This document shows positions 36,292-41,084 of a stretch of DNA of 41,084 bases, in pieces (the first letter of the stretch is position 1; every line of letters begins with the position of its first letter). Under the pieces are notes generated by a model. The model saw only the letters and a program-made list of their open reading frames with translations, searched no databases and had not been told where the DNA came from. The position numbers and the translations under genes were made by a program. The stretch covers positions 1 to 41,084 of the forward strand of contig JAAXWX010000016.1 of assembly GCA_013334755.1 (NCBI GenBank), written 5' to 3'. The stretch is from Chlorobiaceae bacterium. GTDB lineage: Bacteria; Bacteroidota; Chlorobiia; Chlorobiales; Chlorobiaceae.

Positions 36292-37125
36292 ATGAAGGTT
36301 CAGGATCTTCATCTCGATTATCATATTGTCGAAGATATTCTAAAGGCGTTTCTTGTCAACGAGATCCGCAAATTCGGCTTCAGTTCGCTTGTACTTGGCC
36401 TGTCCGGCGGTATTGATTCAGCGGTTGTATGCGAACTCGCTGTGCGTGCACTTGGTGCCGATAACGTCCTTGGCGTCATGATGCCTTATGCATCAAGCAG
36501 TCCGGAAAGCCTTGAACATGCAGCACTCATGATTTCCAGACTTGGCATAAGGGCAGAAGAAGTTTCAATTACGCCGATGGTTGATGCTTTTTTTACTTCT
36601 GTGCCGGAAGAGCAGTTGTTGAGAAGAGGTAACATTATGGCCAGGACAAGAATGGTTCTGCTCTATGATATCTCCGCAAGAGATGGCCGTCTTGTTGCCG
36701 GAACGAGCAACAAGACCGAACTGCTGCTTGGTTATGGAACGATGTTCGGAGATATGGCGTCTGCAATAAATCCAATCGGTGATCTCTATAAAACCCAGAT
36801 AAGGGGTCTTGCCCGTCATCTCGGTATTCCGGAGCAACTTATTGTCAAGGCACCTTCAGCCGACCTTTGGGAAGGGCAGAGTGATGAGGCTGATCTCGGA
36901 TTCAGTTATGAAGCTGTTGATCTGCTGCTCTATATGATGCTTGAAAGGAGGATGGATAAAAAGGCTCTTCTCGACAAAGGAATTCCGGAACCCTTTTATG
37001 ACAGGGTCAGAAAGATGGTTGTCCGGAATCAGTACAAACGGATGATGCCGGTTATCGCCAAGATTTCGGGCCGGACTCCCGGCATCGATTTCCGATATGC
37101 GAGAGACTGGCAGGAAGTGAAGTAG
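36292..37125 (+). CDS. nadE: NH3-dependent NAD+ synthetase
   Basis: NadE amidates deamido-NAD to NAD+ with ATP, the last step of NAD synthesis. The 277-residue protein has only the synthetase domain, without the N-terminal nitrilase-type glutaminase found in longer NadE, so free ammonia should be the nitrogen donor. The PP-loop is [10 protein letters not shown] (S38-S43). [47 protein letters not shown] and [12 protein letters not shown] are family motifs. It is the third gene of the EnvC-like/Yip1/nadE run. Its stop is 11 bases from the nadB stop, tail to tail. Confidence 0.97.
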   Translation: MKVQDLHLDYHIVEDILKAFLVNEIRKFGFSSLVLGLSGGIDSAVVCELAVRALGADNVLGVMMPYASSSPESLEHAALMISRLGIRAEEVSITPMVDAFFTSVPEEQLLRRGNIMARTRMVLLYDISARDGRLVAGTSNKTELLLGYGTMFGDMASAINPIGDLYKTQIRGLARHLGIPEQLIVKAPSADLWEGQSDEADLGFSYEAVDLLLYMMLERRMDKKALLDKGIPEPFYDRVRKMVVRNQYKRMMPVIAKISGRTPGIDFRYARDWQEVK

Positions 37126-37136
37126 CGATGCCCTCT

Positions 37137-38732
37137 TTAAAACGAGCGCAGTACCGTGTCGATCAGAAAATGTTTGTTATCTGTTCCGGGATAATCGGTT
37201 GTATAATGCAATCCTCTTGATTCACGCCGCTTGATAGCGCTTTCAATGATCAGGCTTGCAACTTTGATGATATTTCTCAGTTCAAGTATCTGTGTCGTGA
37301 TTTTGGTTTTCTTGTAGTAAGACTCGGTTTCCTCCTTGAGAAAATCAATTCGTCTTTTTGCCCGCTGCAGGCGCAGGTCACTGCGCACAATTCCGACATA
37401 GTCGTTCATAACCTGCTGTGCTTCCCGTTTATTGTGTGATACAAGAATCCACTCTTCGGGATTGACGGTACCTGTATCGTCCCAGTCAGGAAAATCAATA
37501 GAGTTATCCAGTTGTTGCAATCGTTTACCAATATCGAGATATGCCCTCCAGGCAAAGACAAGAGCTTCAAGCAGAGAGTTGCTTGCAAGGCGGTTTGCAC
37601 CGTGAACACCGGTACAACTTGTTTCTCCGCATGCATAGAGGCGCTCTATAGTGGTTCGTCCCCTGTTATCGGTTCTGATGCCGCCGCATGAATAGTGTGC
37701 GGCAGGAACGACCGGAATCATTTCCCTGGTCATATCGATGCCGTAGTTGAGGCAGGTTTCGTAAATATTAGGAAAATGCTCCTTTGTTTTTACAGGGTCA
37801 ATATGTGTCACATCAAGGAAAACACAATCCTCGCCACTTTTTTTAATTTCAGAATCGATGGCGCGGGCAACTATATCCCGAGGAGCCAGGTTCAGGCGTT
37901 TATCATACTTGTGCATGAATTCCTGACCGTTTTTCAGTCTCAGGATGCCTCCGAATCCCCTGACAGCTTCGGAAATCAAAAAAGATTTAGCCTTTGGATG
38001 GTAGAGCGAGGTTGGATGAAACTGGATAAACTCCATATTGGCAATTTCAGCTCCTGCCCGGTATCCCATGGCTACACCATCTCCGGTGGCTATATCGGGG
38101 TTGGTTGTGTAGGGATAGATATGGCCGAGCCCTCCGGATGCGAGCATGGTGATTTTTGCAAGAATGAGTTTCGGTTGCCGCTGCCTCGAATCAAGTACGT
38201 ATGCTCCGTAACAATTGATGTCGTTTGTTTTAATGCCAAGGTGGTGTTCCGTCAGCAGCTCGATGGCAAAATGGTGCTCAAGCAGTGTGATATTGGGATG
38301 GCTGTTGATGCGATCGAGGAGCGCAGTTTCAACTTCCCGACCGGTCAGATCCTGTGCGTGAACAATCCTGCTTCTTGAATGTCCGCCCTCTTTTCCAAGA
38401 TGCAGGAGATGATTGTCCGAGGTTGTAAAGTTTACACCAAGTTCCGTAAGACGCTTGATATGCTGAGGTCCCTCCTTCACCATAAGGGTGACCATTTCCA
38501 GGTCACAAAGTCCCGCACCGGCATCAAGTGTATCGGCAATATGCAATTCCGCACTGTCACTGTTATCGATGGTGGCAGCGATTCCTCCCTGAGCCCAGTT
38601 GGTGTTGGAGGTTGAACTTTCCTTTTTTGTGATAATCGTTACTTTGGCGTGTTCTGCCATATGAATGGCAAAATAGAGCCCGCCTATACCGCTGCCGATC
38701 ACCAGAACATCAGTTTTGATCGATTCAGTCAT
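37137..38732 (-). CDS. nadB: L-aspartate oxidase
   Basis: NadB oxidises L-aspartate to iminoaspartate with FAD, the first step of de novo NAD synthesis. The 531-residue protein has the FAD motif [10 protein letters not shown] (about 11-20), [69 protein letters not shown] and [16 protein letters not shown]. The ATG at 38732 is preferred; a GTG five codons upstream is also possible and neither has a clear ribosome binding site. The fumarate-reductase-like C-terminal helical domain is complete. In anaerobes NadB can use fumarate instead of oxygen, which would suit this organism. nadA and nadC are not nearby. Confidence 0.97.
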   Translation of the reverse strand: MTESIKTDVLVIGSGIGGLYFAIHMAEHAKVTIITKKESSTSNTNWAQGGIAATIDNSDSAELHIADTLDAGAGLCDLEMVTLMVKEGPQHIKRLTELGVNFTTSDNHLLHLGKEGGHSRSRIVHAQDLTGREVETALLDRINSHPNITLLEHHFAIELLTEHHLGIKTNDINCYGAYVLDSRQRQPKLILAKITMLASGGLGHIYPYTTNPDIATGDGVAMGYRAGAEIANMEFIQFHPTSLYHPKAKSFLISEAVRGFGGILRLKNGQEFMHKYDKRLNLAPRDIVARAIDSEIKKSGEDCVFLDVTHIDPVKTKEHFPNIYETCLNYGIDMTREMIPVVPAAHYSCGGIRTDNRGRTTIERLYACGETSCTGVHGANRLASNSLLEALVFAWRAYLDIGKRLQQLDNSIDFPDWDDTGTVNPEEWILVSHNKREAQQVMNDYVGIVRSDLRLQRAKRRIDFLKEETESYYKKTKITTQILELRNIIKVASLIIESAIKRRESRGLHYTTDYPGTDNKHFLIDTVLRSF

Positions 38733-38834
38733 AACAGGGATGTGCACAGTTTGGTTAATAATGGTTGTTGTGTGGAAAATACCATAGCCGGGCCTAATAT
38801 CCGTGAGGGTCTCTCTTTTAAAAGGAATAAATCG

Positions 38835-39452
38835 TCAATTATCGATTTTTTTTTGTTTCAGGCTTTTCAGCGCGCTGACAACAATAAGGATTATTCCTGC
38901 AAGAATAATGGTGTGCAGGTATTGGACGATATCGGGAAAGAGGTTTGCAATAAAGTAGCCGATAAGGGTGAAACAGAGAACCCAGATGAGAGATCCGCCG
39001 AGACTGAAAAAAAAGAAGAGCGTGAAGGGCATTGCCGTGACCCCTGCGAGAGTAGCCGAAAAGCTTCGTATAACCGGAACAAATCGTGCAAGAAAAACGG
39101 TTTTTGCTCCATGTTTCTTATAAAATGCTACAGTCTTTTCTAGGTGTTCGCGATGAAAGAATCGGGAATTCTTTTTTACAAAAATTTTCTTTTTGAGTGT
39201 TTTACCTATCCAATAGCCTGTCGTATCACCCAGAACTGCTCCACATACAAGGATTGCGATAACCAGATAGATGTCAAGAGCTCCTGATGCCGCGATGAGC
39301 CCTGCGGTGATGAGCAGAGAGTCACCTGGAAGAAAAAAACCGGCAAACAATCCTGTTTCGGCAAAAATAATGATAAAAAGAAGCAGGTATCCACCCCAGA
39401 GAATCAGTTCTTCAAGGCTGCGGATATTCTCAAAGGAGTCAAGCAAAATCAT
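38835..39452 (-). CDS. DedA-family membrane protein
   Basis: This 205-residue inner-membrane protein of the DedA (SNARE-associated/VTT) superfamily has an N-terminal hydrophobic helix, then [26 protein letters not shown] and [15 protein letters not shown]. The signature [24 protein letters not shown] includes the re-entrant loop with conserved arginines. Some DedA proteins flip undecaprenyl phosphate or phosphatidylethanolamine and support envelope and pH homeostasis. The exact lipid is not decided by sequence. It is followed by nadB about 100 bases later on the same strand. Confidence 0.9.
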   Translation of the reverse strand: MILLDSFENIRSLEELILWGGYLLLFIIIFAETGLFAGFFLPGDSLLITAGLIAASGALDIYLVIAILVCGAVLGDTTGYWIGKTLKKKIFVKKNSRFFHREHLEKTVAFYKKHGAKTVFLARFVPVIRSFSATLAGVTAMPFTLFFFFSLGGSLIWVLCFTLIGYFIANLFPDIVQYLHTIILAGIILIVVSALKSLKQKKIDN

Positions 39453-39498
39453 AGGCGGTCACTGAAATAATGGGTTGTGCCAGGACGGCCTTCAACAA

Positions 39499-39538
39499 CA
39501 AATGGGGAACAGGTAACATGATGCCTGTTCCCCATTTG
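39499..39538. repeat. Perfect 15-bp hairpin between dedA and the arginine decarboxylase gene
   Basis: Positions 39499-39513 are the exact reverse complement of 39524-39538, with a 10-base loop. The stem includes GGGGAACAGG and has no T-run on either strand. It lies about 80 bases after the arginine decarboxylase stop and about 45 bases before the dedA start, both on the minus strand. It may act as a transcript end or as a leader structure for dedA. Confidence 0.9.
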
Positions 39539-39618
39539 GCAAGTTGTTCAAAAAGGGAGACTGACTTTCTTGAGAAATGTCAACCTTGTTCAGATATGGT
39601 GAACCGAACGGATAGCAA

Positions 39619-40164
39619 TTACGGCAGGAGAACAGCGCACGATATTACAGTTGTCCAGAGACCATTCTCGCCTTCTGCGGTTTCAGTTATATTGTATGAA
39701 TTGATGATTTTACCACTCATCTTATAGATACCTTCGCGTTCATCCCAGTCTTTGTTGGGATCAAACTCAATACCGAGAGTGGTTGCAAGCATTGTTGCTG
39801 CCAGGTCTTCGGCATACTCACCTGATTGCTCGGCAGATTCTCCGAAAGGATGATGTTCCGAAAGATAACCGTACTGTGTATCGTCAGCAGGAATGGCGAC
39901 GCCGACCGAAGCGGCAATAAGGCGATTGAACTCATTGGTTGAATTTCGAGCCATGACTGCAAAAGTGATCTGTCCAGGAGACAGATGTTTTATGCCTTCT
40001 TCAACGCTGACACGCTCACAGTGAGGAGGGAAAATACTTGATACAGTAACCAGGTTGCATTTTTCAATTTTGGCCTCTCTCAGAGCAAGCTCGAATGAGG
40101 AGAGATATTCTTTATGCCTTCCCACACCTTTGGTGAAAAATACTTTTGTTGGGACAAATGACAA
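39619..40164 (-). CDS. Pyruvoyl-dependent arginine decarboxylase
   Basis: This enzyme decarboxylates arginine to agmatine for polyamine synthesis, using a pyruvoyl group made by self-cleavage instead of PLP. The 181-residue proenzyme shows the cleavage site in [10 protein letters not shown], between S42 and S43, so the chain would split into a short beta and a longer pyruvoyl-alpha subunit. [10 protein letters not shown] and the C-terminal [14 protein letters not shown] also match the family first described in Methanocaldococcus. The start is TTG at 40164, supported by GGAGGT six bases upstream. No agmatinase or agmatine deiminase gene is in view. A perfect hairpin follows. Confidence 0.93.
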   Translation of the reverse strand: MSFVPTKVFFTKGVGRHKEYLSSFELALREAKIEKCNLVTVSSIFPPHCERVSVEEGIKHLSPGQITFAVMARNSTNEFNRLIAASVGVAIPADDTQYGYLSEHHPFGESAEQSGEYAEDLAATMLATTLGIEFDPNKDWDEREGIYKMSGKIINSYNITETAEGENGLWTTVISCAVLLP

Positions 40165-40245
40165 TGCCGTACCTCCGGATTTTATTTGTTGTTTGGAGCA
40201 GTTACTGTACCGAAATTGACGAATTATAGGAAAAAGCAGTCGTAT

Positions 40246-41084
40246 TCAAAATGTTTTTCTTGCGGCTACTTTAAAAAACCTTCTTTTTCCTGCCCTGATA
40301 ATTTGGGGTTCATTCCGGAGTTGAACACACTCCGAGATTTCAGTGATTTTCCGGTCATCGACGAGTACGGCATTCTGCTGGATCATCCGCCGTGCGTCGC
40401 TTTTCGATGCTGCAGCGCCAAGGGTGACCAAAAGGTCGATGATCGGTATCGACTGTTCGTCAAATTCAAAGAGTTCAATATTGTCAGGAGCTTTTTTATG
40501 GATGAAAACCTGATCGAAGTGGGTTTCGGCAGCTTCCGCATCCTCCTCTGAAAAGTACAATGCTACGATTTTCTTTGCCAGTGCCCGTTTGGCAGTTCTC
40601 GGGTTTTCCTTTATCTGCTCCAGAATTCTTGTAACACTTTCTTCCGGTTGTGGCACAAGAAGTGTACAATAGGTTTCAATGAGTGTGTCCGGAATAGAGA
40701 GCATCTTGCCGTACATATCAGCAGGAGGATCATTAAAACAAATGGCGTTGCCGAGTGATTTCGACATTTTTTCCTTGCCATCGGTGCCTACAAGCAGCGG
40801 CATGGTAATGCAGACCTGCGGAGCAATGCCGTACTCCCGTTGCAGATCCCTGCCGACAAGGAGATTGAACTTCTGGTCGGTACCGCCAAGTTCGATATCG
40901 TTTTTCAGGTGTACAGAGTCCATTCCCTGGGCAAGGGGATAGAGAAACTCGTGAACTGAAATTGGTTCCTGTGCACGATACCGCCGCTCAAAATCATCAC
41001 GTTCAAGCATCCGGGCAACTGTATAGTGGCTTGAAAGTTTGATGACATCGGCAAAACTCATTTTCCCGAGCCAGTCGGCGTTAT
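40246..41084 (-). CDS. tyrS: Tyrosyl-tRNA synthetase, 5'-truncated by the window edge
   Basis: The last 278 residues of TyrS are present; the start lies beyond 41084. Visible parts are the end of the Rossmann catalytic domain ([51 protein letters not shown]) and the class I KMSKS loop ([11 protein letters not shown]). The anticodon-binding alpha region and the C-terminal S4 RNA-binding domain ([31 protein letters not shown]) follow. The HIGH motif must be outside the window. It charges tRNA-Tyr in the cytosol. The pyruvoyl arginine decarboxylase gene lies about 80 bases downstream on the same strand. Confidence 0.96.
   Translation of the reverse strand, partial: NADWLGKMSFADVIKLSSHYTVARMLERDDFERRYRAQEPISVHEFLYPLAQGMDSVHLKNDIELGGTDQKFNLLVGRDLQREYGIAPQVCITMPLLVGTDGKEKMSKSLGNAICFNDPPADMYGKMLSIPDTLIETYCTLLVPQPEESVTRILEQIKENPRTAKRALAKKIVALYFSEEDAEAAETHFDQVFIHKKAPDNIELFEFDEQSIPIIDLLVTLGAAASKSDARRMIQQNAVLVDDRKITEISECVQLRNEPQIIRAGKRRFFKVAARKTF

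Noticed and set aside
38829-38854. AAATCG/CGATTT stem with T-run as a terminator
   Set aside because: It would act on the plus strand, where no gene is transcribed towards it, and it overlaps the dedA stop; the stem is only 6 bp.

Overview
The window looks like the chromosome of a green sulfur bacterium (Chlorobiaceae; Chlorobium/Pelodictyon-like). This is inferred from gene content and protein style, not from a marker such as rRNA. The supporting mix is a UvrA of the Bacteroidota/Chlorobiota type, an AcnB aconitase (reverse TCA cycle in this group), bacillithiol-type BshA, an archaeal-type S-adenosylmethionine synthetase, a pyruvoyl-dependent arginine decarboxylase and Gram-negative envelope genes (LptD, lipoproteins, an EnvC-like protein). 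Ribosome binding sites are often weak, and TTG/GTG starts are fairly common. No phage, insertion sequence, CRISPR array or defence island is visible. This is mostly core chromosome with small structural oddities.

Layout. 1-5 kb: tRNA-Gly, trpB, lptD and an alpha/beta hydrolase. 5-11 kb: an Rrf2 regulator with a probable operator, uvrA, a small unknown gene, and a CIRCE-controlled groES-groEL pair with a clear terminator. 11-16 kb: a DUF900-type lipoprotein hydrolase, a 620-base gap with a possible folded RNA, then a forward run queC - CPBP protease - trpA - glycosyltransferase. 16-24 kb: mostly reverse-strand genes for an SRPBCC protein, an extended SDR, a hotdog thioesterase, an MFS exporter overlapping a CDF metal transporter, and archaeal-type MetK, with a forward psiE-family gene among them. 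23.7-31.3 kb: bshA facing mreB, then hisD-queA (overlapping) and acnB. 31.3-34 kb: a repeat-rich mini-lipoprotein, four reverse-strand tRNAs (Gln, Arg, Glu, CAU) and murA. 34-41 kb: an EnvC-like degenerate LytM protein, a Yip1-family membrane protein, nadE, nadB, dedA, pyruvoyl arginine decarboxylase and a 5'-truncated tyrS.

How the genes fit together. Envelope biogenesis recurs (lptD, murA, mreB, EnvC-like, glycosyltransferase). Tryptophan synthase is split between distant trpB and trpA. QueC and QueA belong to the queuosine pathway. NadB and NadE are the first and last enzymes of de novo NAD synthesis and lie tail to tail.

The most unusual signals are a perfect 19-bp inverted repeat inside the bshA coding sequence, a perfect 15-bp hairpin without a U-tract after the arginine decarboxylase gene, a CDF transporter with what look like three tandem cytoplasmic domains, and an unexplained folded segment upstream of queC. 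I did not find a clearly new multi-gene system.
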